Part shown: positions 1 through 6,535 of the stretch, piece by piece
Layout: every line of letters starts with the position of its first letter
How positions within the stretch are numbered: the first letter of the stretch is position 1
Assembly (NCBI GenBank): GCA_021788955.1
Contig: JAJYKC010000077.1
Location: forward strand, 1 to 8,301
Reading direction: 5' to 3'
Source of the DNA: Acidobacteriota bacterium
GTDB lineage: Bacteria > Acidobacteriota > Terriglobia > Bryobacterales > Bryobacteraceae
Length of the DNA: 8,301 bases
Notes under the pieces: generated by a model
What the model saw: only the letters and a program-made list of their open reading frames with translations
Databases searched by the model: none
Told to the model about the DNA's origin: nothing
Program-made: the position numbers and the translations under genes

Positions 1-147
1 GTTCCACTTGCCTTCGGGGGAGATGCGGTAGTGGAGGACTTTGTAGCGCTCGGGGTCGAGAGCTTCGAGGACGGACTTGGCGGAGCGGAGCGAGATTTCG
101 TGTTCGCCGCTGCGGCCGCCGTAGATTACGGCGACTCGGATTTTCAT
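1..147 (-). CDS. ddl: D-alanine--D-alanine ligase, N-terminal part (cut by left edge)
   Basis: Only the first 49 codons are present; the gene continues past base 1. The product would join two D-alanines using ATP, in the cytoplasm, to give the dipeptide that ends the peptidoglycan stem peptide. The visible part begins [11 protein letters not shown] and carries GGRSGEHEISLRSA at residues 10-23, the hallmark N-terminal loop of Ddl enzymes. E15 sits at the same residue number as the catalytic Glu of E. coli DdlB. The following stretch (VLEALDPERYKV, then ISPEGKW) resembles the DdlA type. The ATP-grasp domain lies outside the window. The ATG at 147-145 overlaps the arginase stop as ATGA, so translation is probably coupled to the upstream gene. 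A Ddl-like ligase with another specificity (D-Ala-D-Lac) cannot be excluded, because the specificity residues are not visible. Confidence 0.9.
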   Translation of the reverse strand, partial: MKIRVAVIYGGRSGEHEISLRSAKSVLEALDPERYKVLHYRISPEGKWN

Positions 148-1058
148 AGGATTCGTTTTCCCAAAGCGGACATTATGAGTTCGACGGCGAGGGAGGCGGT
201 GCGGTTAGCTTCGTCGATGACGGGATTTACTTCGACTGCTTCGAGGGAGAGGAGTTTGGCGGAGTCGCAGATCATTTCCATGATGAGGTGTGCTTCGCGG
301 TAGGTGAGGCCGCCGCGGACGGGGGTGCCGACGCCGGGGGCGTCCTGTGGGTCGACGGCGTCCATGTCGAGGGAGACGTGGAAGCCTTCGGTCCCTTCGC
401 TGACGCGGAGGATCGCTTCTTCCATGACGGAGCGGAGGCCGCGCTCGTCGATGTCGCGCATGGTGGCGACGTGGACCTGGGCGGCTTGGACGTTGGCGCG
501 TTCGGTTGAGTCCACGCTGCGGATGCCGACTAAGACGACGTTAGCGGGGTCGACCTTGGGCGAGAAGCCGCCGATGGAGGTGAGTTCAGTGGGGCCGAGG
601 CCTACGCAGCAGGCGAGCGGCATGCCGTGGACGTTGCCGGAGGGGCTGGTTTCCGGGGTGTTCATGTCGGTGTGGGCGTCGATCCAGAGCAGGCCCATGC
701 GTTTGCCGCGGCCGCGGAGATAGGAGGAGACTCCGGAGACGGTGCCGACGGCGACCGAGTGATCGCCGCCGAGTACGAGGGGGAAGCGGCCGTCGCGCAT
801 AACCTGTTCAACGCGCGCGGCGAGGGTTTGGCAGGCGGCGGCGATCTGCGCGAGGTAGTGGGCGCGAGGATGGCCGGAGGGTTCGGCCTCGGGTTGGGCG
901 ACGGGGATGTTGCCGAGGTCTTCGACCTCGTAGCCGAGGGCGGCGACGCGGGAGTTGAGGCCGGCGAGGCGGACGGCGCTGGCGCCCATGTCGACGCCGC
1001 GGCGGCCGGCGCCCAAATCGAGCGGTGCGCCGAGGATTGCGATTTTCGAGGAAGGCAT
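144..1058 (-). CDS. rocF: Arginase (L-arginine to L-ornithine + urea)
   Basis: A 304-residue ureohydrolase, close to the roughly 300 residues of Bacillus RocF. It hydrolyses arginine to ornithine and urea at a binuclear manganese centre in the cytoplasm. All expected metal ligands are visible: H100 in GGDH, D127/H129/D131 in DAHTD, and D231/D233 in SLDMDAVDP. The loop 131-147 ([17 protein letters not shown]) is the arginase-type substrate loop and argues against agmatinase or formimidoylglutamase. E276 in EAVEVNP matches the conserved late Glu. The N-terminus ([18 protein letters not shown], residues 8-25) also reads like RocF. The ATG at 1058 lies 19 bases after the asnS stop, without a strong Shine-Dalgarno, and the TGA overlaps the ddl ATG by 4 bases. 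No arginine transporter, ornithine aminotransferase or urease gene is visible nearby, so catabolic use versus ornithine supply cannot be decided. Confidence 0.94.
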   Translation of the reverse strand: MPSSKIAILGAPLDLGAGRRGVDMGASAVRLAGLNSRVAALGYEVEDLGNIPVAQPEAEPSGHPRAHYLAQIAAACQTLAARVEQVMRDGRFPLVLGGDHSVAVGTVSGVSSYLRGRGKRMGLLWIDAHTDMNTPETSPSGNVHGMPLACCVGLGPTELTSIGGFSPKVDPANVVLVGIRSVDSTERANVQAAQVHVATMRDIDERGLRSVMEEAILRVSEGTEGFHVSLDMDAVDPQDAPGVGTPVRGGLTYREAHLIMEMICDSAKLLSLEAVEVNPVIDEANRTASLAVELIMSALGKRIL

Positions 1059-1077
1059 CTGGTGGTGCTGGCTCTTG

Positions 1078-2394
1078 CTAAGGACGGGTCCGGTAGATCA
1101 TGCGTGGATAGGCGATGGTTTCACGAATGTGTTCGAGGCCGCACATCCAGGCGACGAAGCGCTCGACACCCATGCCGAAGCCGGCGTGAGGGACGGAGCC
1201 GTATTTGCGGAGGTCGAGATACCACTCGAAGGCTTCGCGCGGGAGTTTGTGTTCTTCCAGGCGGCGGAGGAGGAGATCGAGATCGTGGATGCGCTGGCCG
1301 CCGCCGACGATTTCGCCGTAGCCTTCGGGGGCGAGGACGTCGACGCCGAGGACGACTTCGGGGCGCTGCTCGTCAGGCTGGAAGTAGAAGGCTTTGACCT
1401 GGGCGGGGTAGCGGTCGACCATGACAGGGCGGTCGTAATCTTCGCTGAGGAGGGTCTCGTCGGCGCCGCCGAAATCGCTGCCCCAGGTGATTTCGCTGCC
1501 TTTTTGTTTGAGACGCTCGACGGCTTCGTCGTAGCTGATACGGGGGAAGGGGGCGCGGATGGCTTCGAGTTTGGTGATGTCGCGCTCGAGTTCGGTGAGT
1601 TCGGCGCGGCGGCGTTCGAGGACGCGGCCGGCGACGAAGATGATGAGTTCTTCGGCGACGCGCTTGACGTCTTCGAGGTTCGCGTAGGCCATCTCGGGCT
1701 CGACCATCCAGAATTCGGTGAGATGGCGGCGGGTTTTCGATTTTTCGGCACGAAACGTGGGGCCGAAGCAGTAGACCTTGCCGAAGGCCATGGCGTTGGC
1801 TTCGTTATATAGCTGGCCGGACTGGGTGAGGTAGACTTTTTCCCCTTCGAAGTAATCGACCTCGAAGAGCGTGGTGGTGCCTTCGCAGGCGGCGGGGGTG
1901 AAGATGGGCGTGTCGACCAGGGTGAAGCCGTTCGAGTCGAAATAATCGCGGATGGCGCGGATGACTTCGTGGCGGACGCCGAGGATGGCGTGCTGGCGGC
2001 GGCTGCGGAGCCAGAGATGGCGGTGGTCCATCAGGAAGTCGACGCCGTGATCTTTGGGGGTGATGGGGTATGGGTCGGACTCGGGGACGCGCTGGAGGAT
2101 TTCGGCGCCCTCGACGTCGAGTTCAAAGCCGCCGGGGGCGCGGTGTTCGGCGCGGATGCGGCCGCGGACGATGAGGGAGGATTCCTGGGTGAGGTCTTTC
2201 AGCGCTTCGAAGAGCGCTTCATCGAGTTGATTCTTGACAGCGACGCACTGGATGATGCCGGTGCCGTCCCGCAGAAGCGGGAAGCAGATTTTGCCACCGC
2301 GGCGGAGGTTGTAAAGCCAGCCGGCGATCTCGACGGTTTCGCCTGCGTGGGCGGCGGCGTCGCGGATCGAGATGCGGGGAACGGATTCAGACAT
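1078..2394 (-). CDS. asnS: Asparaginyl-tRNA synthetase
   Basis: A 438-residue class IIb aminoacyl-tRNA synthetase that charges tRNA-Asn with asparagine using ATP. Residues about 20-105 form the OB-fold anticodon-binding domain ([21 protein letters not shown] start). The catalytic domain follows, with [11 protein letters not shown] at 189-199, motif 2 around [16 protein letters not shown] at 214-229, [11 protein letters not shown] at 361-371, and motif 3 [12 protein letters not shown] at 405-416. The [11 protein letters not shown] wording in motif 2 is typical of AsnRS and separates it from AspRS. Length and the C-terminal end ([12 protein letters not shown]) are normal, so the gene is intact. 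It starts at ATG 2394-2392, 7 bases after the stop of the TIM-barrel gene and with no classical Shine-Dalgarno, which suggests dependence on ribosomes arriving from upstream. Its presence implies direct Asn-tRNA charging, though an amidotransferase route could coexist elsewhere. Confidence 0.96.
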   Translation of the reverse strand: MSESVPRISIRDAAAHAGETVEIAGWLYNLRRGGKICFPLLRDGTGIIQCVAVKNQLDEALFEALKDLTQESSLIVRGRIRAEHRAPGGFELDVEGAEILQRVPESDPYPITPKDHGVDFLMDHRHLWLRSRRQHAILGVRHEVIRAIRDYFDSNGFTLVDTPIFTPAACEGTTTLFEVDYFEGEKVYLTQSGQLYNEANAMAFGKVYCFGPTFRAEKSKTRRHLTEFWMVEPEMAYANLEDVKRVAEELIIFVAGRVLERRRAELTELERDITKLEAIRAPFPRISYDEAVERLKQKGSEITWGSDFGGADETLLSEDYDRPVMVDRYPAQVKAFYFQPDEQRPEVVLGVDVLAPEGYGEIVGGGQRIHDLDLLLRRLEEHKLPREAFEWYLDLRKYGSVPHAGFGMGVERFVAWMCGLEHIRETIAYPRMIYRTRP

Positions 2395-2401
2395 GGCTGG
2401 A

Positions 2402-3229
2402 TTAAGCGGATTCGAGGCGGGCGAAGATGTCGCGGGCGGCTTCGATCGGATGCGCGACGCCCGCCGGTTCGCGGAGTTCGAGCAGGAGCGGGTACTGATC
2501 GGGATGGCTTCGAAGCAGTTCCATTGTTTTTTTCCAGTCGATCGAGCCGCCGGCGTTGAATGGGAGCAGGTGCTGATCGCTCGCGCCGTCGTTGTCGTGC
2601 AAATGTGTCGATCGCAGACGGCTTTCCATGAGGCGGAATGCCGCCTCGACCCCTTCCTTCATATTCGCATGGCCGACGTCGAGGCAGAGTCCGAGATTGA
2701 GGTGGGTGATGTCGAGGAAGAGGCGGAGGCGTTCGGCGCTCGATAGTTCATTGGGGGTGTTTTCGAGCAGGACTTCGACGCCGCGCTGCCGTGCGAAGAG
2801 GCTGATCTCTTCGAGGGCGGAGAAGCCGGCGTCGACGCGGGCGTCGGAGTATTCCGTTCCGCCGGGGCCCAAGTGGAGGATCAGGTAGCGAAAGGGGATG
2901 GTTTCGGCGATTTCGAGCGTGCGCTTGATTTCATCGACCGATTCGAGGCGCTTGACCTTAACGGGTTCGGTGATGTCGATGATGGACTGCGGTCCGCTGC
3001 GGCCCCAGAATTCGTCGTTGTATAGAGGGGCGTGAACGGAGTGGAGTTTGAGCTCGGAGTCGTGGAAGAAGTGGCCGAGTTCCTGGATCTGGGCGCGGTC
3101 GCGGTAGTCGAGGTGCTGGCGGGCGCAGAAGATTTCGATGGCCGGGATGCCGGCCTGCCAGACGCGTTCGAGCCAGACCGTGGTTAAGCGGTGATTTACG
3201 AAGAGGTGTGTTGAAAGAACGTGTTGCAT
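2402..3229 (-). CDS. Sugar phosphate isomerase/epimerase-like TIM-barrel enzyme (xylose isomerase-like/AP endonuclease 2 fold)
   Basis: 275 residues, a typical length for the xylose-isomerase-like TIM-barrel superfamily. Candidate metal or catalytic residues sit at the expected strand ends: H63 and H66 in HSVHAP, H119 in LILHLG, E156 in LLENTP, D184/H187 in [10 protein letters not shown]209/H211 in STHLHDNDG, and E251 in LLELRE. Together they suggest a divalent-metal site. Members of this fold isomerise or epimerise sugars, dehydrate inosose, or act as AP endonucleases, so the substrate cannot be named. There is no signal peptide, so it is probably cytosolic. The ATG at 3229-3227 shares one base with the ggt stop (TAATG), which fixes the start and suggests translational re-initiation. 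The frame stays open far upstream of this ATG, but that extension is Arg/Pro/His-rich antisense-type sequence from within ggt and is not part of the protein. Confidence 0.85.
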   Translation of the reverse strand: MQHVLSTHLFVNHRLTTVWLERVWQAGIPAIEIFCARQHLDYRDRAQIQELGHFFHDSELKLHSVHAPLYNDEFWGRSGPQSIIDITEPVKVKRLESVDEIKRTLEIAETIPFRYLILHLGPGGTEYSDARVDAGFSALEEISLFARQRGVEVLLENTPNELSSAERLRLFLDITHLNLGLCLDVGHANMKEGVEAAFRLMESRLRSTHLHDNDGASDQHLLPFNAGGSIDWKKTMELLRSHPDQYPLLLELREPAGVAHPIEAARDIFARLESA

Positions 3230-4899
3230 TAATATCCTGCCGCCAATCCGCCGGGCGCCCGGCCATCGGTGCCGCCTTCGAGCCAAGTTCCTGTATTCAC
3301 GATTGCTTCGACGCGGGCAACGCCGGAGACATGGCCGAGTTTGTAGCCCATGCCTTCGAGAAGACGGGCGGTATCGGGGCTGATGCCCGGTTCGAGGAAG
3401 AGCGTGTCGGGCAGCCACTGGTGATGGAAGCGCGGCCAGTCGATGGCATCCTGCACATTCATGTGAAAGTCGACGACGTTTAGCATCACTTCGAAGACGC
3501 CGTTGATGATGCGCGAGCCGCCGGGCGCGCCGAGGACGAGGAAGGGCTTGCCGTCTTTGAGCAGCATGGTGGGGGTCATGGAGGAGAGGGGGCGCTTGCC
3601 GGGCTGGATGTCGTTGGCTTCGCCCTGGACGAGCCCGAACATGTTGGGGGCGCCGGGTTTGGCGGCGAAGTCGTCCATTTCGTTGTTGAGGAGGAAGCCG
3701 GCGCCCGGGACGGTGACGCCGCTGCCGTAGCCGCCGTTGAGGGTGTAGGTGACGGCGACGGTGTTGCCGGCCGAATCGATGACGTTGAAGTGGGTGGTGT
3801 CGGAGCTTTCGTGGAGGAAGGCGGCGAGTTTGCCGGGGCCGACTTCGGTGGAGGGCGTAGCGTGATTGGCGAGGATGGTGGCGGCGCGGGCGTGGAGGTA
3901 GCCGGGGTCGAGGAGTTGCGCGATGGGCGGGTGATGGAAGTCGGGGTCGGCAAGGTATTCGTTGCGGTCGGCGTAGGCGCGGCGTTCGACTTCGGTGACG
4001 TAGTGGATGGCGGCGGCTGAGCCGGCTCCGGATTGTGTGTAGTGGGAGCCTTCGAGCATGCCGAGCATTTCGAGGATGCCGACGCCGCCGGAGCTTGGCG
4101 GGGGCGAGGTGAGGACGGTGTAGCCGCGGTAGGAGCCGGTGAGCGGTTTTCGCTCGATGGCGCGGTAGTTGGCGAGGTCGTCGAGGGTGATATCGCCACC
4201 GTTGGCGCGCATGGCGGCGTCGATGAGGCGGGCGGTTTCGCCGTGGTAGAAGTCCTTGGCGCCGCGGGCACGGATGCGTTTCAGGGTGCGGGCGAGGCCG
4301 GGCTGTTTGAAGACAGTGCCGGGTTCGCGGAGGGCGCCGTTGGTGTGGAAAAGGCGGTTGGAATCGGGGAATTGCGAGAGGAGTTGTTGGGAGCGGCGGA
4401 GGGATTCGGAGAGGGCGTAGGAGACGGGGATGCCGCGGCGGGCGAGTTTTTCGGCGGGGGCGACGACATCGGCCCATTTTTTTGTGCCGTATTTTTCCAT
4501 GGCGAGGGCGAAGCCGGCAACGGAGCCTGGGACGCCGGAGGCGCGCCAGCCGACGAGGCTGCCTTTGGTGAGGTTGCCGGCGGAGTCGAGGTACATGTTG
4601 CGAGAGGCCGCGTGGGGGGCCATTTCGCGGAAGTCGATGAAGGTGGAGCGGCCGTCGGCCATGTGGATGAGCATGAAGCCGCCGCCGCCGAGGTTTCCGG
4701 CGAAGGGGTAGGTGACGGCGAGGGCGAAGCCGACTGTGACGGCGGCGTCGACTGCGTTGCCGCCCTTTTTGAGCATGGCGACACCTGTACGGGTGGCGAT
4801 GGGCTCCTGGCCGGTGACCATGGCGTGTTTGGCGTGAAATGGTTCCCGGGCCAGCAGGGTAGATGCGAGAAGCAGGGCGCAGGCTGCAGGCAGGCGCAT
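3229..4899 (-). CDS. ggt: Gamma-glutamyltransferase (gamma-glutamyltranspeptidase), secreted
   Basis: A 556-residue Ntn-hydrolase precursor that cleaves gamma-glutamyl bonds of glutathione and related compounds, hydrolysing or transferring the glutamyl group. Residues 1-17 form a signal peptide (MRLPAACALLLASTLLA), so it acts in the periplasm or outside. R91 in DFREMAP matches the Arg that binds the substrate carboxylate. Autocleavage should occur before T368 in SSDTTHFNVID, giving a large subunit and a small subunit of about 189 residues. The small subunit contains TYTLN (384-388), LLNNEMDDF (403-411), a lid-loop-like segment (414-427), PLSSM (437-441), the oxyanion GG in GAPGGSRI, and PRFHHQW (489-495). 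It ends in AAGY, like E. coli Ggt. The protein looks complete and active. It lies 14 bases downstream of the flippase stop and overlaps the next gene by one base. Other Ntn acylases are excluded by the TTH and PLSSM motifs. Confidence 0.96.
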   Translation of the reverse strand: MRLPAACALLLASTLLAREPFHAKHAMVTGQEPIATRTGVAMLKKGGNAVDAAVTVGFALAVTYPFAGNLGGGGFMLIHMADGRSTFIDFREMAPHAASRNMYLDSAGNLTKGSLVGWRASGVPGSVAGFALAMEKYGTKKWADVVAPAEKLARRGIPVSYALSESLRRSQQLLSQFPDSNRLFHTNGALREPGTVFKQPGLARTLKRIRARGAKDFYHGETARLIDAAMRANGGDITLDDLANYRAIERKPLTGSYRGYTVLTSPPPSSGGVGILEMLGMLEGSHYTQSGAGSAAAIHYVTEVERRAYADRNEYLADPDFHHPPIAQLLDPGYLHARAATILANHATPSTEVGPGKLAAFLHESSDTTHFNVIDSAGNTVAVTYTLNGGYGSGVTVPGAGFLLNNEMDDFAAKPGAPNMFGLVQGEANDIQPGKRPLSSMTPTMLLKDGKPFLVLGAPGGSRIINGVFEVMLNVVDFHMNVQDAIDWPRFHHQWLPDTLFLEPGISPDTARLLEGMGYKLGHVSGVARVEAIVNTGTWLEGGTDGRAPGGLAAGY

Positions 4900-4913
4900 G
4901 TTTCTTGATTCTA

Positions 4914-6422
4914 CTATCCGGCGGTTCGCGCGCCCAGACGGAGGGTGGTGAAGGCCCTACGGAGCAAGGTGCGCGCGAGGTTCCATTCTTCGGTGGTGGG
5001 AACGCGGAGGGCCACGACGGCGGCGAGATACGCGACCAAATAAACACATCCACAGACGGCGAGGATGTCAAAGGGGCGGGCTCCCGCGAGGGAGAGCCTG
5101 GCGAATTCGGTGACTGCGGCGGCGAAGACCGAGGCCGTGGCGAGTTTGGCCGGGTCGCGGAGCAGGCGGATGTCCTGGCGGTGGATTCCGACGATGGGCC
5201 AGAGGAGCAGGGCGATGATGCCGGTTTCCAGATATCGGGCCGAGACGACGACGGAGATGGCGCCGAGGCCTCCGTAGCGGGAGGTAAAGAACCAGAGAGC
5301 GGCGCAGATCAGGACGAACATGAGGACTCGGATGCGGACGAGGATCGAGTGGAACTCGGTGTAGGCGCGGATGACGGGGTCGGTGACGATGGCGGCGAGA
5401 GGAAGGAGGCAGAGATTGACGCGGAAGATCGGCACCGCGGCGGCGAAGCGCTGCGTGAAGAAAAAGAGGATGAACTCGCGGCTGGTGACGAGGAGGACGC
5501 CGGCGATGGGGAAGATGAGGAAAGCGAGTTTGCGCGTAGCGGTGCCGATGATGTGGACGACCTGGCGGTGATCGCCGATTTTCTGGAGGTAGCTGAGCCG
5601 AGGGATCAAGACGGTGGCCACGCCCTCGGTGACGATGCCGGCGAGGGGGACGTCGAAGGTGCCGTAGGAGTAGATGGCGAAGGCGAGGGTGCCGGCGAGG
5701 TGAGAGACGAAGTAGTTGTGGAGGTCGGTTTCCGAGTACCACAGGATGCCGGAGAAGCCGAGTGGCGCGGCGTAGCGGAGTTGGCGAAGCGCCATGTTCC
5801 AATCGAAGGCGCGCCAGAAGCCGGGATATCTGGATTGGAGATAGTAGAGCGTGATGGCCGATTGGGCCGCGCCGAAGACGACGATGGCGGCGATCAGGGC
5901 GGGAACGGTGGAGAAGAACAGAGCGGCGCAGGCCATCAGCACGCCGCGGGCGACGGAGGAGGCGACGATGAAAGCAGTGGCGGTTTTCACGTCCCCGCGC
6001 GCGACGCTGACAGGCTCGAGCACCGCGCCGAGGAGGAGGAGCATGGCGGCGACTCCGATCCAGTGGGAGTAGCCGGAGAGTTGAGGATCGGCAAGGACGC
6101 GGGCGACGAGCCCGGGGAAGGTAGCGAGCGTGGTCCAGGCGAGGGCTCCGGCCGCCATCGAATACAAGCAGATGTTCAGTACGATCTGACGCGCGCGTTC
6201 GGGCTCGCGGGGCAGGAAGTAGTAGGAACTGAGCGATACGCTGAGGGGAAGGACGGTGACCAGGGTGTTGATCACCAGGAACACCTGCTGATAGACGCCG
6301 ACCTCAAAGGGGCTGAGGCGGCGGACGATGATGAGCGGGAGCGCGAAAGTGGCGGCGAAGGCAAGCGTTTTGCCAGCGATGAGCCAGGCTGCGTTCCGGG
6401 TCAGGCTGTGCGAAGTCGGCAA
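4914..6422 (-). CDS. Wzx/MATE-like polysaccharide or lipid-linked oligosaccharide flippase
   Basis: A 502-residue, very hydrophobic protein with roughly 12-14 predicted membrane segments. The clearest are near 11-33, 42-64, 82-103, 121-141, 150-170, 173-194, 295-313, 365-380, 385-410 and 452-472. The opening SLTRNAAWLIAGKTLAF, then RRLSPFEVGVYQQ (34-46), is the pattern of the polysaccharide-biosynthesis branch of the MOP exporters: an amphipathic N-terminal helix followed by a loop before TM2. Such proteins flip undecaprenyl-linked glycans across the inner membrane. No glycosyltransferase is visible beside it, so the glycan is unknown. The start is a TTG at 6422-6420. No ATG or GTG occurs in this frame between it and the upstream in-frame stop, and the sequence just before it on the coding strand is CCTCCT-like rather than a Shine-Dalgarno. 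The exact start is therefore uncertain, but translation must begin near here because TM1 starts at about residue 11. It is probably the first gene of the minus-strand cluster. Confidence 0.8.
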   Translation of the reverse strand: MPTSHSLTRNAAWLIAGKTLAFAATFALPLIIVRRLSPFEVGVYQQVFLVINTLVTVLPLSVSLSSYYFLPREPERARQIVLNICLYSMAAGALAWTTLATFPGLVARVLADPQLSGYSHWIGVAAMLLLLGAVLEPVSVARGDVKTATAFIVASSVARGVLMACAALFFSTVPALIAAIVVFGAAQSAITLYYLQSRYPGFWRAFDWNMALRQLRYAAPLGFSGILWYSETDLHNYFVSHLAGTLAFAIYSYGTFDVPLAGIVTEGVATVLIPRLSYLQKIGDHRQVVHIIGTATRKLAFLIFPIAGVLLVTSREFILFFFTQRFAAAVPIFRVNLCLLPLAAIVTDPVIRAYTEFHSILVRIRVLMFVLICAALWFFTSRYGGLGAISVVVSARYLETGIIALLLWPIVGIHRQDIRLLRDPAKLATASVFAAAVTEFARLSLAGARPFDILAVCGCVYLVAYLAAVVALRVPTTEEWNLARTLLRRAFTTLRLGARTAG

Positions 6423-6535
6423 TTTGAGGAGGCGGCCCTGCGAGGTGCGCGGCCAGGGCGTGACCCCAGTATCCCATGCGCACGGAGCGGCCTTTCGGTT
6501 TCGCTGCGCTACACTGGCGGATTCGGGGTGAATTC
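6423..6535. promoter_or_regulatory. Divergent intergenic region, expected to hold promoters for both directions
   Basis: A 113-base spacer between the divergent starts of the flippase (minus) and the M16 peptidase (plus). It is the only sizeable non-coding stretch in the window, so promoters for both units probably lie here. Weak candidates seen by eye: on the minus strand, GATACT (6473-6468) preceded by TGG, a possible extended -10, which would leave about a 40-base leader; on the plus strand, TACACT (6510-6515), matching 4 of 6 bases of a sigma-70 -10 box, without a convincing -35. No clear operator palindrome or riboswitch was seen. Confidence 0.35.
6525..6531 (+). promoter_or_regulatory. 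Shine-Dalgarno-like site for the M16 peptidase gene
   Basis: GGGGTGA lies 4 bases before the ATG at 6536. Its GGTGA part can pair with the 3' end of 16S rRNA. The spacing is slightly short, but this is the best ribosome-binding match ahead of any start in the window and supports the choice of ATG 6536. Confidence 0.5.

Noticed and set aside
955..1812. Plus-strand open frame rich in Phe/Asp/Glu/Gly across asnS
   Set aside because: It is antisense to the conserved AsnRS catalytic domain and has no motif or ribosome-binding site of its own.
3230..5071. Upstream extension of the TIM-barrel frame, which could look like an 889-residue fusion protein
   Set aside because: The extension overlaps ggt in another frame and is Arg/Pro/His-rich with no recognisable domain. 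The TAATG junction gives a natural start for the TIM barrel at 3229.
6426..6531. GAGGAGG at 6426-6432 followed by a 28-codon GTG-initiated frame (6445-6531) on the plus strand, considered as a leader peptide for the M16 gene
   Set aside because: Purine-rich runs are common on this G-skewed strand, the spacing to the GTG is long (12 bases), and the encoded peptide shows no leader features. It is most likely chance.
6423..6535. Terminators, tRNA or small-RNA structures, or operator palindromes in the divergent spacer
   Set aside because: No GC-rich hairpin with a T-run and no tRNA-like arms were found by eye; only weak -10-like hexamers are present.
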